From assembly GCA_024138015.1 (NCBI GenBank), contig JAMXBB010000001.1, positions 92,054,684 to 92,118,683 of the forward strand: DNA of 64,000 nucleotides, given 5' to 3'. The position numbers were made by a program, and so were the translations under genes. The notes under the pieces were generated by a model that was not told the DNA's origin, did not search any database, and was given only the letters and a program-made list of their open reading frames with translations. Positions 10,789-22,770 of the stretch are shown in pieces; position 1 is the stretch's first letter; each line of letters starts with the position of its first letter. The stretch comes from Lumnitzera littorea. Its lineage: Eukaryota > Streptophyta > Magnoliopsida > Myrtales > Combretaceae.

Positions 10789-13289
10789 GGCATTTTTTTC
10801 CTTTTCCCAACAAAAGTGTCTGTATTTTAAACTTTTAACAATTTATTATCTAAACTTTTATCTTTTGCAATTTAGTGCCTGTTACTTCAATTTGATTTCT
10901 AGTGTCTCTATTAATCATAAAGTTAATGACCATTATAAATTTTTATATTTTGTCTATACTTTAGTTATGATTGTATTTTGGTGTTTGTACTCTAGCTTTG
11001 ATACATTTTAATGTCTATACACTTGTTAATTTAATCAAAATTACTTTATGATTTTTCTAAATTAATACAATTTTTAAAAAAATATTGTTTATTTCCAATA
11101 ATTTTGACCATGTATAATTTTGCATGTGAAGTCTACATTCAATAAATCTTATATTATTGGAGTCTTCTACTGTTATATGAAAATAACATCTACCATATAT
11201 TCCAAGTACACAAATCAAGTAAAATTTTAAACTAGTCGTAACTTATAAAGCAAATGGCCAAAAAAATGAATTTTCAAGCTAACCAAACAATATACCCCTA
11301 TATTATAATATTTTGTTATATATCTAGTTGTATCTTGATACTGAATTTTATGATTTTGTAATCTCATTGTTTACAAGTCAAGATTATATTGCCACAACTA
11401 TATAATCTTTGGAAAGGTCACTTAGGGAGAATTTTATTTGTTTACCATCGCATTTAATAAATATTATGTATTTATTAATTGTATAAAAAATATTACTAAT
11501 TTACTAAGTTTATCTCGCATATTTAAGATGCGAGATACGTTCAATTACATGAATGTCATATTAAAATGCAATAGAAGTATATGTACTTATATCACATTTT
11601 AGAGATATGATATACATACAATTATCCTAATATTGCATTTACTAAATGCAAAACAGTTACATTAGGCCAAACATTAAATCGCATTTATGAAATACGATTC
11701 TTTTGTTATTTCTATTTTTCAAATGCGATTTAGCATTTGCATTTATATGATATTTTTTATTTAATTCATATTTATGTAATTTAAATAAAAAATTAGAAAA
11801 CACGTACTTCACCCCTCACTCAAGTAATGAGCTACCTAAATGTTGTCATTTTGACCAAAATATGAATGAAAGTCATTCATTTTTTAGGTATGCTTGTCTA
11901 AATATTTACATTTTAGAAATAACGAAATGTTTAGTGGAAAAAGGAGAAAATGATTAGAGATAATTCCATAATTTCTTTAAGCTTTTCTTGTATTAATTCT
12001 TCATTTTTGTAATTCTTTTTTCTTTTTCTCTCTTTCATTTTTTGTCATAATCCATATAGGTTGCAAATATTTTCTCAATTTTGTGATTTTCCATGCATTA
12101 CAATTGAGCTTTCTTTTATGAATTTGTTTATTTTTATTTTAAATGACCTTTATGTGTTGTATACATTTTCTTTATTTTGAAATTTTGCTAAAAATTTTGT
12201 AATATTTCCATTATTTTTAAATTTTTATACCCCTTATGTGATTGTAAATTTACAAGATCATAATGATTATATGTTCCTCAGAATTTTTTAATGATTATAA
12301 TCCTAAAATCATATTGAGTTTCAAAAAATACAAAAAATAAATAACTTAAGCAAGTTTGCTTAAGAAAAAGGATAATATTTGAATGTATAATTTTAAGTCA
12401 AACTAACAACTTTTTAAATAATTTGTAATATGAATTTTCCAACAATTATAAGGTTATAGTCATATAGTATCTTCTTACAATTAATGGAATAAAAAAATTT
12501 GAAAAATTAGCATCAAAATAGTGCAAGAGAGATAACAAAATGTTATATTATATGGATGTGTACTGTTAATGAGTTAGAAAATTTATTTTTTGAGGCCAAA
12601 TGACAAGTGGTTTGCAAGATATAACCATTCTAAATCTTACTTGGTGTTTAACTAGTTAAAAGACACGTATTAGACCCTTACTTTATTTTTTAAAAAAGGT
12701 ACATCTTAAGTAAAATTGGATTCGGATGCAAAAGTTATGCACATGTAGAAATTACTAGCATAAATTTTTTTTTTTAATTTTTAAGATAATTTATTAATTA
12801 AGGAGAATTAGAAACTAATTTTTGCAAATTGATATCGGATCAAATACTTTGGCTAACTATTACTTATTACAACTTCGAGAGGCGAATAATTAGAACCCAG
12901 TCTGTTTTGTTGAGAGACTAAGGTTTGTGGCACTACTACAACGACCTTAGGATGTGATCAAATACTAATATACATCAAACTTAAAGTAAACATAATCAAA
13001 ACTAAAATACAAACACTAAAATGTAAATAATAATAACAATAATAACAGCCATCAATTTCCCATTAACCAAAGCACTAAATTGAAATTGAAGGAGAATTGA
13101 AGAATGAAGGACTAAAAATAATGAGTCAAACATTAAATTGCCAAAAACTAAGAGTATAGGCACTCCTCGTACTTTTGTCCAAAAAATTTTCCTCTCACTT
13201 CTCCCCTCCCCTTTCCCTCATCCTAACCATAGTTAACAAACCAAACCAAAACAGAAATATGAAAAACAAAATATGGAATCTACTTTCTA
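10789..13289. other. AT-rich non-coding DNA with short hairpins
   Basis: No coding frame beyond chance. There are small inverted repeats, for example atctcgcat...atgcgagat at about 11512-11535 and atcgcattt/aaatgcgat pairs between 11680 and 11735. This fills the gap between the two parts of the left Vma12-like duplicate together with the inverted-repeat element. No terminal repeats that would define another element were found. Confidence 0.4.
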
Positions 13290-13496
13290 AAGGTAAACTA
13301 TTCATATTTCAAATATGGGTCTTGAAATACCCATTATTTCCTATCCTAAGCCCAATAATTTCTTCTTCCTTTTTTTCTTTACTTCTTATCACTTCATACC
13401 ATTACTCCGTCGAGTACGACAATTGGATCCAATGTCTACCACCGCAATCACAAACTCTTCGACCTCAACCCTACCACCACTATCCTAAGGACTGTT
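13290..13496 (+). pseudogene. Broken duplicate of the Vma12-like gene: leader and start of exon 1
   Basis: Closely matches 62895-63098 of the intact copy, from 'ggtaaac' through 'tttcaaatatgggc/tctt' to the coding start. The ATG corresponding to 63039 is at 13432. After 18 codons there is a TAA where the intact copy has CAG. Three codons further the sequence is cut by the copia insertion; the last five bases (ctgtt, 13492-13496) are the left target duplication. The rest of the exon is at 61762-61997. The copy can never have made a full protein after these changes. Confidence 0.88.
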
Positions 13497-14508
13497 TGTT
13501 GAACTTAAGTTCGTCTTTGATTTTGATGACAAAACTTTAGCTAATAATGTAATAATTCAAAACCTAGCTTATCTTGATTCAAGTATTTCAAGCTTCAACT
13601 AATATGTATTGAACTTATTGGACTCATTCTAATATTTGTTAAACTTAAGATTGAGCTTGAAAGGGGTATAAGAAGAACATATTGTGTTTGCTTATTCTTG
13701 GTTCCATGTTCTTTGATAGGAGAAGCTAGGATAAGGGCTAGCGTCTGGATACTATAGGTGCTAGCATTTGGATACCATAGGCTAGTTCGATTACTAAGCA
13801 TTTTTCACACCCCTAGAGTTTGGACACTATGAGTAAGGAGTCTAAACACCATAGTATTTCTTGAAACCTTAAGTGCTAGCATCTAGACACTAAATGGAAT
13901 GGAGTCCAGACGCCATTATTGAAAGTAGTCGTTGGAGCTCATTAAATGTGAGTAATAGAAAGAATTTACTTCAAGGCTATAAATACTTCAACTACCCATC
14001 AAAGAGAACACAATAACTTATATTCCTCTACAAATCTCTTACATTCTCTTACACTATTCTCATCAATTGTACTCACTGTCTCTTGAGCTTTATTCTACTA
14101 TTTCTTTTTGAGAAATTTGAAAGTGTAGTGTAAGAAGTTCTCTTACTTGAAAACTTACTCATGCTAAAGCACAACACTAGCGATTGAGATTGTTATTGAG
14201 TTGTTTTTAGTGATTGTAGTATACTTGAGAATTGGTATAAGCTCTTATTGAGCATTGTACACTTTGTGATTAATAAAATTGTGTAAAGTTCTCGATTGGA
14301 GGCGATTGGTATCCATGGAGATTAGGGCATGATTTGAACTACATGTTAAATTCAAGCTTGATATCTCTATCCTTATCTTCTTCTTTTTTTTCCTATGCTT
14401 ATTGTTATTAGTATTTGTTCATCTTGTCTACTAATTAGATTACAATAACTGTTGAAAATTGAAAATTAACCAAGAATTGTCATAATACTCAATTCACCCC
14501 CTCTTGAG
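13497..14508 (+). repeat. Copia 5' LTR, first part
   Basis: Aligns from its first base with the 3' LTR at 60723. A TATA box (ctataaatac, 13977-13986) sits about 480 bases in, where a promoter is expected. The LTR is interrupted after ttgag (14504-14508), the target duplication of solo LTR A1, and its last 20 unique bases are at 17422-17441. Confidence 0.85.
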
Positions 14509-17416
14509 TGTTACACCCCGAAGTCGCAAAGACGCAACAGTTCCGCCGTGTAAACCATTCTATGATAGTAACTGGCCTCACAGTGCCTACCATAGAGATA
14601 ATCTACACAAGGCGTCGACGACTCCTCGCTTTGAAGTAAACAGTTCGATTAATAATTATACTACAATTATGATAATTATCACAAAGTTCTATAAAACATA
14701 GATAATTATAAATATGTCCACAGAGCTTCTCAGGAAGTTTTACACAAACACGACAGTTCACTAGATTACATAATAACTATTAGTCTTTCCTTCCTAATTA
14801 CATGGTCATTTTAGTCACACATTATATTAAGTAACTTGATCCTCACACCCCTAGCTTCAAACAGACTAACCTCTGGGTAATTGTAGGGCGGCATAGTACT
14901 TGAAGTGTTCACAAATCAGAACCTGCAAAAGGACCTATAAGGGTATGAGCAACTACAGCCCAGTAAATTGAATTGGAGACTCATGAATGCATACAAGCAC
15001 AAACAGGGTTATCAAACAATTATTTTCATGCAATGCAACAATCAAGTGTCATCGCACAACGTAGTCCGGTCCGTTGTGAAATCAGAGAAATTTCACCCGC
15101 TCCAATCCGGGTTGAGGAGTTCCATGTTATGCAGCAGCTCACAACCAAACCCAGGCTTGTGCAATGGAGACCTCGCTCCTCCCGCGACTACTTTCGAACC
15201 ATTGACTTCATCCCCACCTCGACCTCCTCTCCTGTCACTTAGTTCGACTGAGGATGAAGAAGGGACCATTTTGCAATCCCGCGCTATCCCTTTCGAAGGG
15301 GTCGGTATTTGGTTGGAGAGTCTTATGATCCCCTAACGGGTTGCAATGCATGACATTTTCAGTTATTGGGGTCGACTAAGATTAAATTCCGGTTAAGGTG
15401 TTCAAACAAGTTCATATCAATTCAATCAGTCACAAAATCATTCACAGTACAAATTCCAGCACGAATTCAGATACATCAAGCACATGCGCAAACTATTTAC
15501 AATCACAATCATATACAAGCCTAAGTCTCCGAGTACTACAAAACTAGTACTCTATTACAATAAGCAATAACCCAACTTACTTGAATTTGCTCGATCGCTC
15601 GATCCTCTAGTTGCGAGCTGATTTGTTTCTGGGTATCATATAATACAAATAGGTTCTTTTAGTACTTATATTTTATGGATTCTTATTCTAATTCATAATA
15701 TAACTCATTTTCCTCATGTATACCTATAACGTATTAATGATTCGTTGTATTCTATTTCGGGGTTCGGCTCCTAAACTAGATTCTAGTTTTAATTCCTAAG
15801 TCGTAATTAAGCTCAAATCCCAATGTGATATTAATCACATTATGGTCGGGTATTCAAATATCCTATTGGGTCGTAATTTTGGTATTTTAAACTATTCGGT
15901 ACACGCTAACCTTAATTGAGGTATCGGATTTATTCCCGATGTGTAAAAATTTTATATTTTGAGATATTTACTTAAAATTAAATGTCATTTCAGATTTATT
16001 ATTTTTCTGATTTCTATTATAATATTATCTAAATAACCTTATTTTTTTAGATTTATTAATTTACATTTTCACATATTACTAATTTATTATATTACTTACC
16101 TAATTTCCCTAATTAACCATACTTAGTACCTAAATGCTAGGATTAGGGTTCCACTACAGATATTAACTTCCCTAAACATCTAATTAAGATCTAAATCAGT
16201 AATTAACACCCTAATCACCTAATTAACCTTAAATCACCCAATTTTACCATCATTTTAGGGCTAAAAATTAACTTAAAAATTTTGAAAATTAATTTTAAAA
16301 AAATGGCTTCATAGCACTATTATACATCATATGAGCATGCTACAGAAAAATTTTGAACTCCAAACTACATCCCTAAGCCTATTTATTTTCTAGTTTAATC
16401 GTGCTCGGTTTTGAACAATTTGTTAAGGAACCTATATTTCCAGACATAATTAAACTAAATCAATATTTTTCCCTAAATCTACATACAATAAAACCTCAGA
16501 ATATCAAGTTTCATAATTTTTTGGGCAAAATAAATAATTTTACAAAATTATACAAAAATCGGGTAAATAAATGACTACCCGGTTCGAAGCTTTTGGGCCG
16601 TCCAAACCCGGTCCAATGTTGTCAGCTGGTCCAGGCGATGGTTCTAGTGTGGGGTGGTGGTGGTGGTTCGGTCCCAGGTGGTGGTGCGTGGTGGTTTTGG
16701 TTTACTTGCCTAATCTGTACAGTTTTATTTTTTTTTTTTATTTTCTGGATTTTCTCTCGATTTTTTCAGTGTTTCGATTTTTCTCAGATCTCAAACTGAC
16801 CAAATGACTTCTGGAAATTTTTTCCTTATTTATAGACAATTGTAGTAATTAATGTGCATTAATTTGATGGGATTTTGCCCCATTTCTTTGATTTTTGGCT
16901 TTTTGTTTGTCCAATTCTTATTGGTTATTTTTTTTCTTTTTCTGTCACGACCTCATCTTATTGCAGCTTATCTTATTCTGATTTTTTCTGATTTTTCTAT
17001 AATTATTTTGTATTTTTCTTTAATTATTTGCTTAGCTTTCGGCCAATTTCACTAATTACGCGTATTTTTATCTACACGTAAATGCATGTGGGGTACACGT
17101 GAACATTCCTAAATATTATTTTGGTCATTCTAAAATTTTTAGTATACATATAATCTATCTCTAATAATTTATTAGTTATTATGTTACACTTTTCGCCTTT
17201 TTGGTAATTAGCAGTTATTATGCTTAAAATTTGAAAATTTTATAGTCTCCTATTTTACTACTTATTTTCTTAAATTTAAGTTTACATGGTCATTTTTACT
17301 GGTATTTTGCTAAATAGTTTATAATTTAGGTTTGATCGGATCCCTTAGCCGATCGTCCTAAACCTTGGGTTTTAAACTCAAACCTACAGTTACTTAGCTT
17401 GGCTTTAGGGCTTACA
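14509..17416 (-). mobile_element. Solo LTR A1 (family A, long LTR)
   Basis: Read on the minus strand it starts TGTAAGCCC and ends GTAACA. It is flanked by a perfect 5-bp duplication ttgag (14504-14508 and 17417-17421). It aligns along its length with A2, A3 and A4 (about 2.9-3.1 kb each) and contains no gag or pol. Minus-strand TATA tctataaataagg lies near 16825-16836. Orientation is set by that box and by the 'gcgtgaca-like' end typical of plant gypsy LTRs. Inference: a solo LTR left by recombination between the two LTRs of a full element. Confidence 0.9.
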
Positions 17417-17421
17417 TTGAG

Positions 17422-17441
17422 TATCAGCATAATGTTATTCA
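17422..17441 (+). repeat. Copia 5' LTR, last part
   Basis: The 20 bases after the second ttgag match 61742-61761 (tat-c/t-agc-a/c-taatg ... ttca), completing the 5' LTR with its CA end. Confidence 0.8.
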
Positions 17442-17442
17442 A

Positions 17443-17455
17443 TTGGTATCAATAC
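17443..17455 (+). other. Copia primer-binding site
   Basis: ttggtatcaatac two bases after the LTR end; a decayed form of the usual TGGTATCAGAGC complement of initiator tRNA-Met. Confidence 0.75.
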
Positions 17456-17554
17456 AAGTCTCCAATTATTCTCTTAATTGCACATTTGAGTAAAGATCAT
17501 AACGTCTAATGTATTAAGCTTTCTAGAAGGTTAAGTAATCAATAGACCATCACT

Positions 17555-18163
17555 TCTAACCAAAAGCCAATATTCCTACTGGAAGTATAGAATGATAATA
17601 TTCATCAAAGCACAAGATAGATTGCCATGGCAAATGATTAATAAAGAACCATTTAAGATAGAAGGCAAAGATCAAAAGAACTACAACGATGATGATTTAA
17701 AATTACTTGGTTTAAATGAAGTTGCTGCGAATATCCTATATTGTGCTATAAATGAAAATGATTTCAATAGAGTATGTACGTATAAAAGTGTTAAGAAAAT
17801 TTGGGATGAGTTGAAAAGTACATATAAAGGAATAGGTAGAGTAAGAGATACTAAGATTAACTTGTTATATGGTCAATTCAAAAACTTTAAGATGAAGCCA
17901 AATGAAACTTTTAACAAAATGCATAATAAGTTCATTAGTATTATCAATCCTTTGAGTTTTCTTAGAAAATCATTTACTAATCTTGAAATCAATTCTAAAT
18001 TTCTTAGGTCTCTATTGAAGGAATGGGAAGCGAAGAGGACCACAATTGAGGAAGCTTATGATCTCAATACAATATCAAAGGAACAACTCCTTAGAATCCT
18101 CAAGATGTATGAAATGATCAAAAAATTAAAAGAGGATTTAAAAAAATTACCATTGTGTTGAAA
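17555..18163 (+). pseudogene. Copia gag capsid region (UBN2/DUF4219 type)
   Basis: The longest surviving copia frame. It begins with the S-Y-W-K-Y-R-M segment typical of the start of plant copia gag at about 17555, then runs uninterrupted to 18161. Recognisable blocks: ANILYCAINENDFNRV, KKIWDELKSTYKGIGRVRDTK, FKMKPNETFNKMHNKF, NLEINSKFLRSLLKEWEAK and the EEAYDLNTIS segment, all in the order seen in the capsid domain of plant Ty1/copia polyproteins. The protein would form the capsid of the cytoplasmic virus-like particle. No ATG that clearly marks the true start is visible between the primer site and 17590. Confidence 0.85.
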
Positions 18164-19158
18164 GCCACAAAAAACAAAAAAAAAAAAAGCATAAGTAATA
18201 ATGGAAGTGAGGATGATGATGAGATAGCAATGATGGAAAGGAAATTTAAGAAACTTATGAAATTTAACAAGAAATTGAAGAAGGATAAGGATAGTAGTAG
18301 TATTCGATCAAAATTCAAGAAGGAAGTTCTCAAGTGTTATAATTGCCAAAAGCATAGTCATATTCAATAGTATTTCCCGCTCCTTAAGAAAATAAAAAAA
18401 AAAGAAAAATAAAGGAACAAAGCATGGTTACCACTTGAATGAAGAGGTATGCATTACTTCATGGTTATGGATAAATAGGTATGCACTACTTCTCATGATT
18501 CGAGCTTAGATATATATATGATGGATTACTAAAGGAATTCATTAAAGCTCAAAAAAATAATAAATTGTTGAAATAAATAATGAATGAAGTAGGCAGTGAA
18601 TTTGATATATTAAATGTGGATACAATAAAATCAATGATGCAAAAAGGGGCTATAGAAACAATAAGTATTTGAAGTTAGAAAATGAAGAATTGACTAGGAG
18701 AAATGAAGAATTGAGCACAGAAAATGATGAACTAGTTGAAAAGAATAATAAATTTAAAAAAGTTAATAGTTCTCTTAAAAAGGAAGTTGAAAACTTAAAA
18801 GATGCACACGATAATAATTGCGTGATTGATAAGTTAAGAAGGTAAGAAATTAAAAATGCAATTTTAAAATCAGTCTAAATGATTCAAAGAAAACCATAAC
18901 CAAATTCATTGATAGAAAGAGGAATTTGGATATATTCATTGGCTTACAAAGGCAAGGATTAGATAACCCAAAATTAATTATAGGACATAAAATGTTTATA
19001 AGTCCTATAAATGTTATTTTGTAAAATTTTCAAATAAGACTTATAATTATTATGGTAAATATGGTTTTATTGTACATACATATGCAATATGATGTAATCT
19101 CACTTTGAACCATAGAGATAAGATGATTTAGGTCCATAAAAGACAAGCTTTTATTATG
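18164..19158 (+). pseudogene. Copia nucleocapsid and coiled-coil region
   Basis: A zinc-knuckle remnant C-Y-N-C-Q-K-H-S-H-I lies at about 18336-18365 after a lysine-rich stretch; the last cysteine is lost and a stop follows. At 18670-18830 is a run rich in glutamate, asparagine and lysine with heptad-like leucines (ENEELTRRNEELSTENDELV), a predicted coiled coil common in the linker of plant copia polyproteins. Several stops and frame changes. The region is cut at 19159 by solo LTR B1. Confidence 0.7.
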
Positions 19159-19163
19159 ACAAT

Positions 19164-21272
19164 TGTAGATACTTCATCTTTGCCAATTTTATTTTGTTAT
19201 TTCTATTGAGCCAAAAACAAAAGGAAAAATAATAAATAATAAAATATAAATATAAAAAACTAAAATTAAAAGAAAATAGGAAAAATAAGAAAAAATATGA
19301 AGTGTCAAATCGAGTCCAGCCATATCGAGTCAAAACGAGTCAAATTGGATAATGGTGTGTGTTTAATTTAATAAATTCTAATATTTTAGTCCAGTCCAAT
19401 GTAAAATAGAATTTTTATCCAATTTATATTGGGTTAAAATAGACTTAGGATTTATTAAGCGAATGATTGAGCTAAATCAAATTGGATTGAGTTGAGCCTG
19501 AAGAATACAAAGCCCAAATTAAAATAGGGTTTCATTATCATATCTTTCGTATCTACAATTTGTCGAGATTAAATTAAAAACTAAAAGATACAAAAGATTT
19601 AGTTCTGTGGTTTATAAATAGTGAGTCAGCGGTGACGTTTGACACTTTTTTTTTTTTCAATTACTCATCCCACAATTCACAACACAATCCCTAAACACAA
19701 TTTACCTACACTACCACACAACATCCAACCAAGTAGTCAACACTATTGCATGTCCTCCCCTCAATCACACATAGTCGAAAAACTTGATACCTAACATTCA
19801 ATCACATACCCACCAACCCATGCGCAAACTAGCACATATATATACTGCCAAAATTCACCGAACATAAGCTGAAGTCCACTCAACATTGCCCACGACAACA
19901 TACTCACAATCTGCATGTTGCACAACATCAGACACAACCGTGCAAAGCAAACCAAGCATGCCCCTGTTCCTCGCTCACACGAATACGTACATCGTCTACT
20001 GTCCAATTCACTTGCATGCTACAGCTGCACTAACACGTCTCACTCCATACTTTGCAGCATACGAACACAGCAACCCCTTGCATACCGATCACCTGACACG
20101 CCACTCATACCTCACTTGCCTCCAATACGCTTGCACACCTAACTCGTATCACAAGTTACACGTTAAAGTCCACGCCATACACAATTGATTGTATGTCCTC
20201 CTTTATCGCACACTGAAGTCTATTGTCCATGAAGATAAGCTGCACATCGACAAAGTCGAACATAATTCACAACCCCCCCAACGAAAGCATTCACACACAT
20301 TGAAGTCCAAGATCATTGACAAATTACACACACACGTTGAATTCCACGATCATCGATGCACACTGCACACCGTATACTATCAACACGATCCTAATCACAC
20401 CTGACTCGACTAGTTTAGGTAAATTATTTTCTTTATTTGATTAATTAATTAATTTTTTAAGTTAATTTAATTATCTTTTATAAATTTGATTTCTTTTAGT
20501 GTAGTTTTTTTATTTTTATAGTCATACCATTGGTTTTTTTTATTTGAATAAAATTAGTTAGTTGAAGATACGTATTTAGATTGTATCTCAGTAAATCTTA
20601 TATATAAGATTTAAAAAATATATTTTCTATGACACGTAGGTTTTTTTTAAATAAAAAAATCTTAATTGGGTTTTTCAAAAAGATTTAGTTAGGTTTTTCT
20701 CTCTTTTTTTTAAATGGATTCAAATTTCTAAGGTTTTTTTCTAAGAAAAAAATAAATGGTTAAGTAAATGTAAATCTATAGGTTTGATTCTGACTAGTGA
20801 GTATATAGGCACCTTTGGGATAACTGCATAAAAAAAATTTCTTTTTTCTTAGAAATTCGTAATAAAAAAATAATAATAAATTCATTTTAGTTATCTTTTT
20901 CATATTTGTATATATTTTAGTATTTTTTAAAAAAACATAAAAATAAAGCCCATTAATTTTTCTTTAGCTTTTACACGGTGACTTAGTCTTAATAGGTTAG
21001 TTCTCGAACCTGATTTTTTCTGGTTTAATTTTCTAAAAATCATTTTCTTAGAAAATCCATAAATTAATAGGCAAATTAGGGTTTTTCCACCCAAAAACCC
21101 TAATTTCACTTTTTACTAATTAAATTGGTTAGCGACTCTAATTTTTCAAAATATTTTTTTTCAAAACATTTTTTAAAGAAAATATTTCCTTAATTTTATG
21201 TTGAATAATTTGTATTAAGCAGACTGGACTTAATATGGATTAAATTAAGGAAAACCGAAATAGGGCTCAACA
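19164..21272 (+). mobile_element. Solo LTR B1 (family B)
   Basis: Starts TGTAGATACTTC and ends ggctcaaca. Perfect 5-bp duplication acaat at 19159-19163 and 21273-21277. Shares the 'gcgactct' segment (about 21133) and the upstream ttagttctcgaacc block (about 20998) with the inverted sequences at 2565-2850 and 41060-41350. No coding content. It splits the copia between the nucleocapsid linker and the pre-integrase. Confidence 0.88.
19650..20400. other. Strongly C/A-biased segment inside solo LTR B1
   Basis: The plus strand is dominated by C and A (cacaaca, cacacac, accaac) with few G, in an otherwise T/A-rich LTR. It gives several overlapping open frames up to 100 codons on both strands, a by-product of the bias. 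The motif 'tgaagtcca' or close variants recur near 19870, 20165, 20213 and 20299. Confidence 0.7.
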
Positions 21273-21279
21273 ACAATAA

Positions 21280-22142
21280 ACCCCAAATGATCTAAACTTA
21301 AGTGGGTATCAAAGAAGTAATCCTTTGTTTTGTAAAATCCTTCAAGACAGAGTAACAAGTAGGTTTTGGATAGTGAACATTGAAGATACATTATAAGAGA
21401 CGTTTTCAAGTTTTAACATAAGACTCAAAGGATAGGGTAAGTGTTACCTTTAGAGATAACTGGAAGTCTTATATCATAGGTGAAGGTAACATTTTTATCA
21501 ATAATGATCTTACTATCAAGAATATATTATTTGTAGATAATTTGAAACATAATTTGCTTAACATTAGCCAATTGTATGATATGTGATAGAAAGTAACATT
21601 TCTTACATCATAGTGTTCTATTAAAAATATCGATAGTAACCAAATTCATTTTGAGAGGTATAGATGAGGAAGCATTTATAAAATCAATTTCAACTTCTTT
21701 TCAAGTTCATTTAAGATTTGTTTATCCATTAAAAAAATTGATAGTTGATTGTGGTATAGGAAATTCAGCATGCTTGGATGTCTTATTGAAACTTGTTAAA
21801 AATTGCATTGTTAAAGGATTACCAAAGATTGATAAAGATAAGAGTTAAGCATGTCAATGTAGCAAGAAAAACAAATCCTTATTTAAGTCAAAAGATATCG
21901 TTTTAACTTCTAGGTCACTCCAATTATTGCATATGGATTTATTTGGTTCAACTCAAATCTTAAGTTTTGGAGGGAAAAGATATACCATTGTCATTGCCGA
22001 TAATTTTACTAGATACACTTAAAACTTCTTTCTTATAAGTAAGAATGAAACATATCATGTATCCTTTAAATACTACAAAAAGATCCAAAATAAAAATAGT
22101 CTTTCGGTTTCTCCATAAGAAGTGATCATAAGGGATAGTTTG
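21280..22142 (+). pseudogene. Copia pre-integrase and integrase, truncated
   Basis: At 21425-21590 the frame FRDNWKSYIIGEGN then LKHNLLNISQLYDM matches the block before the integrase zinc finger. At 21640-22140, with stops, come a degraded G-x-A..L-x-x-L-x-x-x-x-x-x-V-x-GLPKI segment, LLHMDLFGSTQILSFGGKRY (first catalytic aspartate in MDLFG), F-T-R-Y-T and, at about 22122-22142, the R-S-D-H-x-G-x-x-F block with the second catalytic aspartate. The sequence then changes abruptly to the truncated LTR of G1. The normal protein inserts cDNA into the genome. The last third of integrase and all of RT are missing. Confidence 0.85.
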
Positions 22143-22575
22143 CTAGGATTTCCCTTTTATATATACATTCTTGTTATTTCTTTTTTTATAATGTTGCCCT
22201 AAAAACTTACTATAAATAGTCCCTTCTTCTTGTAAGCCGAAATGATCTAGTCTCAAAATTATACATTAAATATATTGTTCTTGTGAGAAAAACTCTCTCT
22301 AAGTCCATTTTCCCATACATTCTTATCTAATCTTACCGAATAGCTTAGGATCAATAGCAAGTAGACCTTAACATCAACTTCTGCGTCATATCAAGTGAAG
22401 TGTCAAGTCGTATTATATTCGTTGGTGTGTTATATCCTCTGAGTAGCTTCACGTAAGCTACTCTAGTTAGTTCTTAGACTAATTTATCCTATTTTTTTTT
22501 CGATATCTCGAAAGACCCATTGGTTCGAATTCGCTATCATAAGCCCTAGTGATAACTGAATATCTAGACACATCA
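22143..22575 (+). repeat. G1 5' LTR, left-truncated
   Basis: Matches 30889-31274. TATA at 22211-22218 (tataaata), as at 30961 in the right LTR. About the first 470 bases of the LTR are missing, replaced by copia integrase sequence. Confidence 0.85.
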
Positions 22576-22583
22576 TATAATCC

Positions 22584-22595
22584 TAGTATCAAAGC
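22584..22595 (+). other. G1 primer-binding site
   Basis: tagtatcaaagc, nine bases after the LTR end; a two-mismatch form of TGGTATCAGAGC (initiator tRNA-Met). Confidence 0.7.
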
Positions 22596-22770
22596 TTGAG
22601 GTTGTGACTTAAAGTTATGTGGTGATGGTCCCTTCTTATTTGCTAGTTGAGATACTCTATTTTCATTTGGAAGAATAGAGCAAGTCATAGTTCAAGTTCG
22701 AGTAGTACTTGTGTGTGTATAAGTAAAGGTTTCTTGTATAAAGAGTATTTTTTGAAGCTTTGTTTTGAGA

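Noticed and set aside
16571..16807. Open frames in the GC-rich island of the family-A LTRs (also 26608-26857 and 36601-36837)
   Set aside because: Frames differ between copies, lie in non-coding LTR leader sequence, and have no known domain; openness follows from base composition.
17592..18161. A 189-codon uncharacterised host gene
   Set aside because: The sequence is the capsid part of Ty1/copia gag, in the right place after a primer site and before a zinc-knuckle remnant.
19791..20404. Overlapping 70-100 codon frames in solo LTR B1
   Set aside because: Caused by strong C/A bias; no consistent frame preference and inside an LTR bounded by a perfect target duplication.
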